This document shows positions 1 to 7,841 of a stretch of DNA of 43,008 bases, piece after piece. The stretch lies in assembly GCA_021731445.1 (NCBI GenBank), contig JAKFXK010000062.1, forward strand, positions 1 to 43,008, in the 5' to 3' direction. Below the pieces are notes generated by a model. That model was not told the DNA's origin. It ran no database searches and worked only from the letters and a program-made list of their open reading frames with translations. The DNA comes from Nevskiaceae bacterium. Its GTDB lineage: Bacteria; Pseudomonadota; Gammaproteobacteria; Nevskiales; Nevskiaceae. The position numbers and the translations under genes are program-made. How positions within the stretch are numbered: position 1 is the first letter of the stretch; each line of letters starts with the position of its first letter.

Positions 1-341
1 CCTGCGGGCCGGTCTACGAAACCAATTATCGCTACACACCGCCGCAGGATCCGCTCGCCCGCGCCTGTGTCAGCCAGTGCCTCGCCGACAAGGGTAGCTG
101 TCGCAATACCACAGATCTCAAGGCCGAGAACAGCAATCTGCGTTGCGAGCGCGATGCCCGCGACGACTACGAGCGCTGCCTAGGCAATGCCAAAGGCGAG
201 CAGGGCAAAAGCTCCTGCAGCCGCCGCTCGTGCAGCAGCAACGCCGATTACGGGCAGTGCGAGGCCGACTACCGCACCTGCTTTCAGAGTTGTGGCGGCG
301 TGATCGATACCGAGCGGCTTTGCACCTTCAACTGCCCCTGA
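1..341 (+). CDS. Cys-rich protein of unknown function (3' part)
   Basis: The window opens inside a plus-strand reading frame whose first full codon is at base 3 and which stops with TGA at 339-341. The visible 112 residues contain 13 cysteines, several spaced as CX3C (CVSQC, CFQSC, CTFNC), separated by charged, polar, probably helical stretches. This spacing suggests disulfide-linked helical hairpins or metal binding, more likely in the periplasm or envelope than in the cytosol. The signal sequence, if any, lies outside the window. I do not recognise the family. The next gene, prmC, starts at the last base of this stop codon (TGATG), so the two are probably translated from one message. Confidence 0.6.
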   Translation, partial: CGPVYETNYRYTPPQDPLARACVSQCLADKGSCRNTTDLKAENSNLRCERDARDDYERCLGNAKGEQGKSSCSRRSCSSNADYGQCEADYRTCFQSCGGVIDTERLCTFNCP

Positions 342-1222
342 TGCCTGCTGGCACTTGCCCTCCTGTCAGCGGCAGTGAGAGCGGTGTGTCACAGCTGCTG
401 GCCGCCGCCACCCTGCAAATCGCGGCTGTCTCTGAACAGCCTCGCGACGAGGCCGAGTGGCTGTTGGCGGAACTGCTGGACGTGGATCGCAGCCGTCTGC
501 GGTTTTGCGATCTGCCACTCACGCTGCCGCAACGGGCGCGCTATCAGCGCTGGCTCGCACGTCGCGCCGCAGGTGAGCCGTTTGCCTACCTCACCGGCAC
601 CCAGCCTTTCCGCCGACTGATGCTGCACGTTACGCCTGCCGTGCTGATCCCGCGCGCCGACACCGAACACTTGGTCGAATGGGCGCTGCAAATCCTCGGC
701 AGCCAGCCAGAGCCTGCATGCGCGCTCGATGCCTGCACCGGCAGCGGCTGTGTGGCACTGGCACTCGCCGATGAAGCACCACAGCATCACATCACGGCAT
801 CTGATTGCTCCGCTGCCGCGCTCGGCATTGCCCGTGCCAATGCCGAGCGCTTGCAGCTGCGGGTAGATTTCATCGAGGCTGATGCACTGGCATTGCCCGC
901 CGGCACGCCAGCCTTCCATCTCATCGCCGCCAATCCGCCCTACATCGCCGAGGGCGACGCCCATCTGCCTGCGCTGCGCCACGAACCCTTGCTGGCACTG
1001 GTCTCAGGCAACGACGGCCTGGCGCTGCTGCGCCGCCTCATCCGCGAAGCCCCCCCGCACTTGCAGCCGGGCGGCTGGCTGCTACTGGAACATGGTCACG
1101 ACCAGGGCGAGCGCGTGCGTGCGCTGCTGCACGCGCAGGGCTTCGCGCAAGTTGAAACGCGGCGTGACTTCGGTGGCAGGGAGCGTGTCAGCGGCGGGCA
1201 ATGGCGCACCGCGCATGACTGA
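341..1222 (+). CDS. prmC: Peptide chain release factor N5-glutamine methyltransferase
   Basis: PrmC (HemK) methylates the glutamine of the GGQ motif of release factors RF1 and RF2 in the cytosol, using S-adenosylmethionine. The 293-residue product shows the family layout: an N-terminal helical RF-binding domain (about residues 1-90), then a Rossmann-like methyltransferase with the SAM loop DACTGSGCVALALA and the hallmark NPPY motif (AANPPYIAEGD), which holds the target glutamine. The frame is open further upstream, to base 143, but that extension runs through the preceding gene. The ATG at 341 overlaps that gene's stop as TGATG and gives the usual family length. The 3' end overlaps moeB by 8 bases. 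Confidence 0.93.
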   Translation: MPAGTCPPVSGSESGVSQLLAAATLQIAAVSEQPRDEAEWLLAELLDVDRSRLRFCDLPLTLPQRARYQRWLARRAAGEPFAYLTGTQPFRRLMLHVTPAVLIPRADTEHLVEWALQILGSQPEPACALDACTGSGCVALALADEAPQHHITASDCSAAALGIARANAERLQLRVDFIEADALALPAGTPAFHLIAANPPYIAEGDAHLPALRHEPLLALVSGNDGLALLRRLIREAPPHLQPGGWLLLEHGHDQGERVRALLHAQGFAQVETRRDFGGRERVSGGQWRTAHD

Positions 1223-1940
1223 CCTCGCCCGCTACGCCCGCCAGATTGTGTTGCCTGAAGTGGGTGTTGCAGGCCAGACCGCGCTGCGTGATTCGCGCGT
1301 GCTTTTGGTGGGCCTTGGGGGGTTGGGCTGTCCCGCCGCGCGCTACCTGGCGGGCGCGGGCATCGGTACGCTGATGCTGGCAGACCGTGACCGCGTCGAG
1401 CGCAGCAACCTGCCTCGGCAGACGCTCTACACCGAAGCCGATGTCGGCCGCCTGAAAGTCGATGCCGCCATCGGACATTTGCAGCGTGTCGATGCCAGCG
1501 TGCAGCTGCAAGGGCTGCACAGTGCAGAGGCCACACTCGCCGCCATGTCCGGGGCTGATGTGGTGCTCGACTGCACCGACAACTTCGAGGCGCGCTTTGC
1601 ACTCAATGCCGCCTGCGTCAAGGCCCGCGTGCCTCTGGTATCTGGCGCGGCGATTCGCTGGGAAGGACAGGTCGCCATCTTCGATCTCAGCCGCAGCGGC
1701 TCCTGCTATGCCTGCCTATACCCCGATACCGGTGAGCGCGCCGAGGCCTGTGAAGATGCCGGCATCATCGGCCCGGTGGCCGGTGTGGTGGGCGCGATGC
1801 AGGCCCTGCTCGCGCTGCAACTGCTGCTCGGCCAGTCCGATGTCGCAGGCCGGCTGCATCTCTGGAATGCCCGTCGTGGCGACTGGCGTAAGCTCAGTCT
1901 TGTCCGTGATATCCACTGCCCGCACTGCTCATCCACATGA
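1215..1940 (+). CDS. moeB: MoeB/ThiF-family adenylyltransferase (E1-like)
   Basis: This 241-residue E1-like enzyme adenylates the C-terminal Gly-Gly of a small sulfur-carrier protein (MoaD for molybdopterin, or ThiS for thiamine). It starts MTDLARYARQIVLPEVG, the standard MoeB opening. It has the nucleotide-binding glycine loop VGLGGLGCPAARYL, the ERSNLPRQ arginine segment, the DCTDNFEARF aspartate motif, and two CxxC pairs (CYAC and CPHC near the C terminus) for structural zinc. The ATG at 1215 lies 8 bases before the end of prmC. The 3' end overlaps the next gene as ATGA. No rhodanese domain is fused, so it is MoeB-like rather than MOCS3-like. The exact sulfur-carrier partner cannot be decided from the sequence. 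Confidence 0.9.
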   Translation: MTDLARYARQIVLPEVGVAGQTALRDSRVLLVGLGGLGCPAARYLAGAGIGTLMLADRDRVERSNLPRQTLYTEADVGRLKVDAAIGHLQRVDASVQLQGLHSAEATLAAMSGADVVLDCTDNFEARFALNAACVKARVPLVSGAAIRWEGQVAIFDLSRSGSCYACLYPDTGERAEACEDAGIIGPVAGVVGAMQALLALQLLLGQSDVAGRLHLWNARRGDWRKLSLVRDIHCPHCSST

Positions 1941-2272
1941 CCCCTCTCGTCATCAAGCGCCGCCTCGCGATCCAGCTGTTGCACGAGGCCCAGGTCGCGG
2001 CACCAGACGCTATTGAGGGGATGGTGGCAGCCGTCGATGGCGAACCCTCGCACTTCGTCCACGCAGATCATCAGCTGCACGCACAAGGCGAAGCTTGCTG
2101 GGCACTGGTCTACTCCCATCCACTCGCTGCTGCCGTGCCGACGGCGCAGCAGCTTCAGCCCGACCGGCTGACGCTGATGATTTCGCTCAACACCAAGGGC
2201 GTGCTGGAGCTGCGTGCCTGGGTACAGCAAAACGGCGCGCCATGCGAGCGCGCCGTGTCGATCTGCGACTAG
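1937..2272 (+). CDS. JAMM/MPN (M67)-like protein with degenerate metal site
   Basis: This 111-residue protein is coupled to moeB by a 4-base ATGA overlap. Its layout resembles the short bacterial JAB/MPN (peptidase M67) proteins that accompany E1-like and ubiquitin-like sulfur carriers and trim the carrier C terminus. The N-terminal helix (IKRRLAIQLLHEAQVAAPDA) and the block WALVYSHPLAAAVPTAQQL line up with the family. However, the catalytic pattern (Glu, then HSHP followed by SxxD) is damaged. The first His is Tyr (YSHP), SxxD reads TAQQ, and the upstream Glu position is Ala in the ungapped comparison I made. It is therefore either an inactive MPN adaptor or a divergent enzyme. The family assignment is inferred by eye and from the gene context. 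Confidence 0.6.
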   Translation: MTPLVIKRRLAIQLLHEAQVAAPDAIEGMVAAVDGEPSHFVHADHQLHAQGEACWALVYSHPLAAAVPTAQQLQPDRLTLMISLNTKGVLELRAWVQQNGAPCERAVSICD

Positions 2273-2276
2273 CGCT

Positions 2277-2669
2277 TCAGCGTTTTTTGCTGGGCAGTGG
2301 CTGCACCACGGTCTCGATGCTGCTGACGTCGATTTCCGGAGTTTCCATGAAATCCTTCTCGACCCTGCCGAGGATTTCGATCTCGGTACTGTCGTCGATC
2401 GCCTGCTTGGGGAAAATCTCGGCGTTGACCTGCACGCGGATCTGGCTCTTGCCATCCGAGAACAGGTACTTGTTGTGATTGAGCTGTTGCAGCAGGCGCC
2501 CACGCAACTGCACGCCCTGGCCATCGAGCGGATTGAGCAGCAGCTCGTTGAGCGAAGTAGGCGTACGGGCGAGCGCAGTACCAGGGCCAATGTACTGTGC
2601 AGCCGCAAGGCCGGTAACAACGATCAATACAGCAGCCAAGACAGCGTTGCGGACTAGGGACTTGAGCAT
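2277..2669 (-). CDS. Periplasmic BOF (YgiW/YdeI-type OB-fold) protein
   Basis: The 130-residue product begins with a Lys/Arg plus hydrophobic signal peptide (MLKSLVRNAVLAAVLIVVTG...AAAQ), so it should be exported to the periplasm. The rest matches the bacterial OB-fold (BOF) family of E. coli YgiW and YdeI. Characteristic segments are VQLRGRLLQQLNHNKYLFSDG, a middle strand IRVQVN, and the ending EIEILGRVEKDFMETPEIDV. Family members are small stress-related periplasmic proteins, and no catalytic function is established. The reading frame is open to 2840, but the ATG at 2667-2669 is chosen because GGAGG lies 6 bases upstream and the signal peptide starts there. Its 3' end is 4 bases from the end of the convergent JAMM-like gene. 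Confidence 0.87.
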   Translation of the reverse strand: MLKSLVRNAVLAAVLIVVTGLAAAQYIGPGTALARTPTSLNELLLNPLDGQGVQLRGRLLQQLNHNKYLFSDGKSQIRVQVNAEIFPKQAIDDSTEIEILGRVEKDFMETPEIDVSSIETVVQPLPSKKR

Positions 2670-2766
2670 GAAGCCTCCGGGAATTCGATGTTGTGATGTG
2701 ACTGGAATGTAACACCAGCCCTGGTTTTTGAGTGCCCCTGATGACTGTGACGCGATATACCCATAT

Positions 2767-5466
2767 TCATCGTCCGATGCGCACGCCGCGTTCGTCGCTG
2801 ACCAGCTTCGGGTAGAGCTTTTCGAGCCTGGGCGCGGCACTGGCCTGCACTTCGGCCTTCACCTCTTCGGTCGACCAGGCGGGCTTGAAGTAGATGATCT
2901 GCTTCCAGCAGCGCGTCACGTCGCTGCCGAAGATCAGCAACAGGTCGCTCGGCTCGGCCATCTTCAGCATCACGTCGAGCGCCTTGGGCTCTTCCGGGAT
3001 GACATGGATTTGCGAGTCCTTCACGCCGGCTTTCAAGAGGTACTCGCGCATCAGCTTCGGCACTTCGTCCGGGCCACGGCCGCGGGTGTCGTCGTCACGG
3101 TCACAGATGTAGACGTCGAAGTGGCCAGCGATGATCCTGGCGATGGTCTCGTAATCCTCGTTGCGGCGATCACCCGGTGCGCCGATCTGGACGATGCGCC
3201 GGCCCCTGGGTTTCATGCGCTCGACCAGCCCCGTCATTGCCGCGATGGCAGCGGGGTTGTGGCCGTAGTCGAGCACAACGCGGAAGCCATGTTCGTCATA
3301 GACGTTGTTGCGGCCTGGTGTCTGGCTGAAGGACATATCGAAGGTGCGAAGCCCTTGGCGGATGTCGTCCAGCGACTTGCCGAGCGAGTAGGCCATTGCG
3401 GCCACGAACATTGCGTTCTGGGTGTTGTGCTGCGCCTTGCCTTCCATGGTCGCGGGGATCAGCTGCGGGCGGATCAGCGGAATGTGCTGCCCCTTGTCGA
3501 ACAGCGAGATCATCTCGCCGTGATCGGCCTGCTCCAGCACTAGGGCGCGGTGGCCGAGACGGATGTGCTCGCGCACGAGCGGATGCTGGGCATCGAGCGT
3601 GACGTAGCAGATGTGCTTCGCCGTCGTATGGTCGGCCATCGCCAGCACCAGCGGATCGTCGGCATTGAGCACAGCGGTGTCCTTCGCCACCTCGACGACA
3701 ATCCGCTTCACCTCGGCAAGTTCCTCCAGTGTGTGGATGCCGCCCAGGCCCATGTGGTCTTCACTGACGTTGAGCACGGCACCGACATCGCACCAGTCCC
3801 AGCCCAGGCCTGCGCGCAGGATGCCGCCGCGTGCGGTCTCCAGCACGGCGCAATCGACGTCCGGGTCGCGCAGTACCATCGCCGCAGCTTTCGGCCCCGT
3901 CATGTCGCCCTTCATGGTGAGGTTGCCGTTGATGTAGACGGCATCGGTGGTGGTCAGGCCGACGTGATGCCCTGCCATGCGCATCACATGCGCCAGCATG
4001 CGCGCGGTGGTGGTCTTGCCGTTGGTGCCGGTAAGCGCGGCGATAGGCACCCGCGCCGGTGTATTGGGCGGGAACATCATGTCGATCACCTTCGCTGCGA
4101 TGTCGCGCGGCTTGCCTTCGCTCGGCGCCACGTGCATGCGGAAGCCTGGCCCGGCATTGACCTCGCAGATACCCGCACTGTTGTCCTTGTAGCTGACGGT
4201 GATGTCCTCGCTGAGGAAATCCACGCCGCCGATGTCGAGCCCCACCGCCTTGATGACGCGCTCGGCCATCTCGCGGTTGTCGGGATGGATCACGTCGGTG
4301 ACGTCGATGGCAGTGCCACCGGTGGAGAGATTCGCGGTCTTGCGCAGCAGTACCGTCTCGCCCTTGGACGGCACGGTTTCCAGCGTGTAACCCTTGTCGG
4401 CCAGACAGTTCATCGCCTGCGGGTCGATGTGGATCTGGGTCAGCTCCTTCTCATGCCCGACGCCACGGCGCGGGTCGCGGTTGAGGGTTTCCACCAGCTG
4501 CTTCACCGTGCTTTTTCCATCGCCGACGACGCGGCCTGGCATGCGCAAGGCAGCCGCTTCGAGCTTGCCGTTGATCACCAGCAGGCGATGGTCGAAGCCC
4601 TTGATCATCTGCTCGACCAGCACGCCATCGGAGAACTCCTTGGCGATGTCGTAGGCGGCTTCGAGCTGCTCCTCGTTCCTCACGTTCACGGTCACACCCT
4701 TGCCGTGATTGCCATCGACGGGCTTCAAGACCACCGGATAACCGATCTTTTCAGCAGCCTGGATCGCGCGGTTGAGCTTGTAGACGAGCCGCTGCTTCGC
4801 CACCGGCAGGCCGAGGTCGGAAAGGATGCGGTAAGCGAGCGATTTGTCCTTGGCAATCTCGGTCGCAATCATCGAGGTGCCGGACGTGGTCGTCGCCTCG
4901 ATGCGCTTCTGGTACTTGCCATGACCCATCTGGATCAGCGACTGGCTGTTGAGCCGGAACCAGGGGATGCCGCGCGCCTCGGCAGCCTGGATCAGCGAAC
5001 GGGTGGAAGGGCCGAGTGCCTGCTTTTCGGCCAGATGCAGGAAGTCGTCGTAGTCCTGGGTCAGCTCCGCCCAGGAGCGCGCAGCGCGGTCGCCGAAGGC
5101 GATGAAGTCGAGAATGTCGAGTGCCAGCTCGCCGGCCAGCAGACCCACTTCCTCGTCGTCGTGGCCATAGAGCACATATACCTCGCCATCGGACTTGGGC
5201 ATCGGTCGCGCCTCGCAATAGCTGGCGCCAACACCCGACTGCCGCTGCAACTCAAGCGCCAACGCGGCATGGATCGCCCCGGCATCGCCCCTGGCCGGCA
5301 GCCAGTCCGCCTTGCCCCAGCCCGCCAGCTTGTCGAGCAAGGCAGGCAATTGCTTTCGGTAGACGGCACCATCGCCATCGCGGCCGTAGTCCACGGTGAG
5401 GCGGATGGCGCGGCCGATGGTATAGCGGTTGGGGCCTACGAAGACGCCGGTATGGGTGATTTTCAT
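2767..5466 (-). CDS. cphA: Cyanophycin synthetase (CphA1 type)
   Basis: CphA polymerises aspartate and arginine into cyanophycin (multi-L-arginyl-poly-L-aspartate), an insoluble nitrogen, carbon and energy store, using ATP for each bond. The 899-residue protein has the three expected parts. An N-terminal domain spans about 1-160 (MKITHTGVFVGPNRYTIGRA). An ATP-grasp domain spans about 165-475, with GHGKYQKRIEATTTSGTSMI, VLKPVDGNHGKGVTV and ICEVNAGPGFRMHVAPSEG. A Mur-ligase-like domain starts at about 475, with the P-loop LTGTNGKTTTARML. Length and motifs fit the family closely. The ATG at 5464-5466 overlaps the stop of the upstream small gene (ATGA), so the two are probably translationally coupled. 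The long plus-strand ORFs opposite this gene are codon-bias shadows. Confidence 0.95.
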   Translation of the reverse strand: MKITHTGVFVGPNRYTIGRAIRLTVDYGRDGDGAVYRKQLPALLDKLAGWGKADWLPARGDAGAIHAALALELQRQSGVGASYCEARPMPKSDGEVYVLYGHDDEEVGLLAGELALDILDFIAFGDRAARSWAELTQDYDDFLHLAEKQALGPSTRSLIQAAEARGIPWFRLNSQSLIQMGHGKYQKRIEATTTSGTSMIATEIAKDKSLAYRILSDLGLPVAKQRLVYKLNRAIQAAEKIGYPVVLKPVDGNHGKGVTVNVRNEEQLEAAYDIAKEFSDGVLVEQMIKGFDHRLLVINGKLEAAALRMPGRVVGDGKSTVKQLVETLNRDPRRGVGHEKELTQIHIDPQAMNCLADKGYTLETVPSKGETVLLRKTANLSTGGTAIDVTDVIHPDNREMAERVIKAVGLDIGGVDFLSEDITVSYKDNSAGICEVNAGPGFRMHVAPSEGKPRDIAAKVIDMMFPPNTPARVPIAALTGTNGKTTTARMLAHVMRMAGHHVGLTTTDAVYINGNLTMKGDMTGPKAAAMVLRDPDVDCAVLETARGGILRAGLGWDWCDVGAVLNVSEDHMGLGGIHTLEELAEVKRIVVEVAKDTAVLNADDPLVLAMADHTTAKHICYVTLDAQHPLVREHIRLGHRALVLEQADHGEMISLFDKGQHIPLIRPQLIPATMEGKAQHNTQNAMFVAAMAYSLGKSLDDIRQGLRTFDMSFSQTPGRNNVYDEHGFRVVLDYGHNPAAIAAMTGLVERMKPRGRRIVQIGAPGDRRNEDYETIARIIAGHFDVYICDRDDDTRGRGPDEVPKLMREYLLKAGVKDSQIHVIPEEPKALDVMLKMAEPSDLLLIFGSDVTRCWKQIIYFKPAWSTEEVKAEVQASAAPRLEKLYPKLVSDERGVRIGR

Positions 5467-5771
5467 TTTGGGGCTTTCCGCAATCGGTTGGTAAGCAGCT
5501 GGTTGATGATGGCCTCGGTGTCGGCCGCCACCCAGCCCTTGCTGGTCAGGCCTTCGCGCACGTCGGCCAGCAGCCTGGCTTTCTTGTAGAAATTGAGGCG
5601 CTGCGCATTCTCGAAGGCGGATGCCTGTTCAAGCAGCTTTTCCATGCGCTTGCCGGTCTGGGCCATCTTGTCGCCGCGCGCGGAGCCGCCGGCCTTGACC
5701 CGGTGCAGGTCTTCGACGAGGGCTATGGCATAGGCGCGCACCTCGGTGAGATCGAACCACGATAAAGCCAT
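5463..5771 (-). CDS. Small unknown protein co-translated with cphA
   Basis: This is a 102-residue protein, largely alpha-helical by composition, with many Lys/Arg/Glu residues and no signal peptide or membrane segment, so it is probably cytosolic. I do not recognise a family. AGGGA lies about 9 bases before the ATG, a good ribosome site. Its stop codon shares ATGA with the cphA start, so it appears to be the first gene of a two-gene cphA operon. This strict coupling suggests a role in cyanophycin metabolism, such as granule association, priming or regulation of CphA. That role is inferred only from position. Confidence 0.65.
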   Translation of the reverse strand: MALSWFDLTEVRAYAIALVEDLHRVKAGGSARGDKMAQTGKRMEKLLEQASAFENAQRLNFYKKARLLADVREGLTSKGWVAADTEAIINQLLTNRLRKAPK

Positions 5772-5858
5772 TGTTGTTATCCCTTGGAATCTGTCTGTGA
5801 TGCAGCAGGCGTGTCACCGATGGACTTAGCATAAGGGCTTACCTCGGCAATTCGCATC

Positions 5859-7841
5859 ATGAAATCCTGGCTCTCCCGATGGACCGGCAAAACCGTAGAA
5901 GCCCAGCCCCCAGAAACAGCGGCGGCATCCGTATCGCCCGCGCTGGCCCTGATCGAAGAAGGTCACCGACTTGAGGATGCAGGCCAGCTCGCCGAAGCCC
6001 TGGCCTGCTATCGCCGCGCGCTCGCTGCCGATCCTGGCTCTGCCTCGGCCTGCCTCAACCAGGGCAATGCACTGCAGGGCCTTGGTGAGCATTCGGCGGC
6101 GATTGCCAGCTACCGCCAGGCACTGGCGCTGGATGCCGAAAGCGCACCGGCCTGGCTCAATCTGGGCAATGCAATGATGCTGATGTCCTCGCGCAGCCAG
6201 TCCGAGCGCCGGGATTTTCTGCAGGAGGCAGAGGCGGCCTATCGTTCGGCGCTCAGAGTGCGGCCGGAATGGGCTGAGGCCTGGTTCGGCCTGGCTTGTG
6301 CCTTGGAGGCGATACCTGCTGTTGAAGAAGCCTGCATCGCCTACCGGCGGGCACTCGAAAACGAGCCGGGTTTGACGACAGCCAGCTTCAACCTCAGCGA
6401 CCTGCTTGCGGAGCAACATGTGAAGCGCAACGAGATCAGTGCCGCGCGCCAGGTGCTGAACGAGGCCCTCGAAAAGCATCCAGGGCAAACCCGTCTGCTG
6501 GCGCGATTGGCCGATCTCGAGCGTGATAGCGGGCGCATTCACGAGAGCTTGAGGCTGTTGCGGCAGATGGTCGCGAACTCGCCGGACTATCTGCCAACCC
6601 ACAGCTCCTTGCTGTTTTCGCTCAATTTCCTGCCCGAGATCAGCAGTGCCGAGCTTTTCGAGGCGCACGCCGCCTTCGGCCGCCAGGTGGAGGCGCAAAG
6701 ACCGCTTCCTGAAGCCGCCAACACGCGTGAACCGCAGCGCCGTCTCAAGGTGGGATATGTGTCAGCTGACTTCCGTCGCCATCCGGTCGCGGTGTTCATG
6801 CTGCCGGTCCTGCGCAACCATGCACGCGAGGCCGTCGAGGTCTACAGTTACAGCAACCTGCGCGACGGCGATGCGATGAGCGAAAAGCTCCGCGAGGCAA
6901 GCGATCACTGGCGCGATATCATCGAACTCGATGACAAGGTAGTCGCCAACATCATCCGCGAGGATGGGATCGACATCCTGGTAGATCTCTCAGGACATAC
7001 CAACGGCGGCCGCATGGTACTGTTCGCCCTGAAGCCGGCCCCGGTGCAGATGACTTGGCTCGGTTATCTCGGCACCACGGGTCTGAGCCGCATGGACTAT
7101 CGCCTCTGCGATGCCCGCACCGACCCGATTGGTGTCGCCGAAGCGCGCCATACCGAGGCCCTTCTGCGCCTGCCGGATACGCAGTGGTGCTACGAATCGC
7201 AACTCGGCCGATCCGAGACCACGCCGTTGCCTTACCTGAGCCGCGGCTACTGGACATTCGGCTCGTTCAACAACGGGCTCAAGTTGAACGATGCGGTCTT
7301 CGCCGTCTGGGCACAGGTGCTGCACGGTATTCCCAAGAGCCGGCTGCGGATTTTTTCGATGGAAAACGAGGAGATCCGCAACCGCGCGCGCGTCAGCCTG
7401 GCGAAGCATGGCATCACCACCGACCGCGTCGACTTGATCGAGCGCATTCCAGTGGACGAGTACTTCGCCAGCTTCGGCGGGGTGGATGTGGCGCTGGACT
7501 CCTTTCCCTACAGCGGTGGCACGACGACCTGTGACACGCTGCTGATGGGCCTGCCGGTGGCCACCATTGCCGGTGAGCGGACGATTGCCCGCAGCGGCGT
7601 GAGCCTGTTGACTGCGATCGGCCTGGAGGACTGGGTTGCCGAGTCGGCCCAGGATCTGACAGCACTTCTGCGCCGCCAGCTGGCCGAACCCGAGCGCCTC
7701 GCGGTCCTGCGCGCCGAGCTGCCGGCGCGGATGCGGGCCAGTGCACTCATGGACGCGCCGCGCTTCACCCGGAACCTCGAACAGCTCTACCGCGAAGCCT
7801 GGCAACGTTGGTGCACCTCGGCCCCGTCAGCTGGTGCGTGA
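5859..7841 (+). CDS. TPR-repeat O-GlcNAc transferase-like protein (SPINDLY/GT41)
   Basis: The 660-residue cytosolic protein has tetratricopeptide repeats over about residues 25-270 (for example AEALACYRRALAADPGSASA and AAIASYRQALALDAESAPAW). These are followed by a GT41 O-GlcNAc transferase (SPINDLY-type) catalytic region at about 285-655. Hallmarks are LKVGYVSADFRRHPVAVFML (the His of the OGT active site), DILVDLSGHTNGGR, PVQMTWLGYLGTTG, FGSFNNGLKLND and the donor-site segment DSFPYSGGTTTCDTL. Family members transfer a sugar from a nucleotide donor to Ser/Thr of proteins; the bacterial targets are mostly unknown. It is divergent from the cphA operon across an 87-base gap and ends 15 bases inside the convergent cyanophycinase gene. 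A link to cyanophycin is suggested only by position. Confidence 0.88.
   Translation: MKSWLSRWTGKTVEAQPPETAAASVSPALALIEEGHRLEDAGQLAEALACYRRALAADPGSASACLNQGNALQGLGEHSAAIASYRQALALDAESAPAWLNLGNAMMLMSSRSQSERRDFLQEAEAAYRSALRVRPEWAEAWFGLACALEAIPAVEEACIAYRRALENEPGLTTASFNLSDLLAEQHVKRNEISAARQVLNEALEKHPGQTRLLARLADLERDSGRIHESLRLLRQMVANSPDYLPTHSSLLFSLNFLPEISSAELFEAHAAFGRQVEAQRPLPEAANTREPQRRLKVGYVSADFRRHPVAVFMLPVLRNHAREAVEVYSYSNLRDGDAMSEKLREASDHWRDIIELDDKVVANIIREDGIDILVDLSGHTNGGRMVLFALKPAPVQMTWLGYLGTTGLSRMDYRLCDARTDPIGVAEARHTEALLRLPDTQWCYESQLGRSETTPLPYLSRGYWTFGSFNNGLKLNDAVFAVWAQVLHGIPKSRLRIFSMENEEIRNRARVSLAKHGITTDRVDLIERIPVDEYFASFGGVDVALDSFPYSGGTTTCDTLLMGLPVATIAGERTIARSGVSLLTAIGLEDWVAESAQDLTALLRRQLAEPERLAVLRAELPARMRASALMDAPRFTRNLEQLYREAWQRWCTSAPSAGA

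Noticed and set aside
2728-5589. Long plus-strand frames (271 and 679 codons) opposite cphA
   Set aside because: They are antisense to a clear CphA, show no recognisable domain, have compositionally odd His/Val/Asp-rich products, and arise from third-position GC bias.
5826-6698. 290-codon minus-strand frame opposite the TPR transferase
   Set aside because: The TPR repeats and GT41 motifs on the plus strand explain this DNA; the opposite frame has no family features.
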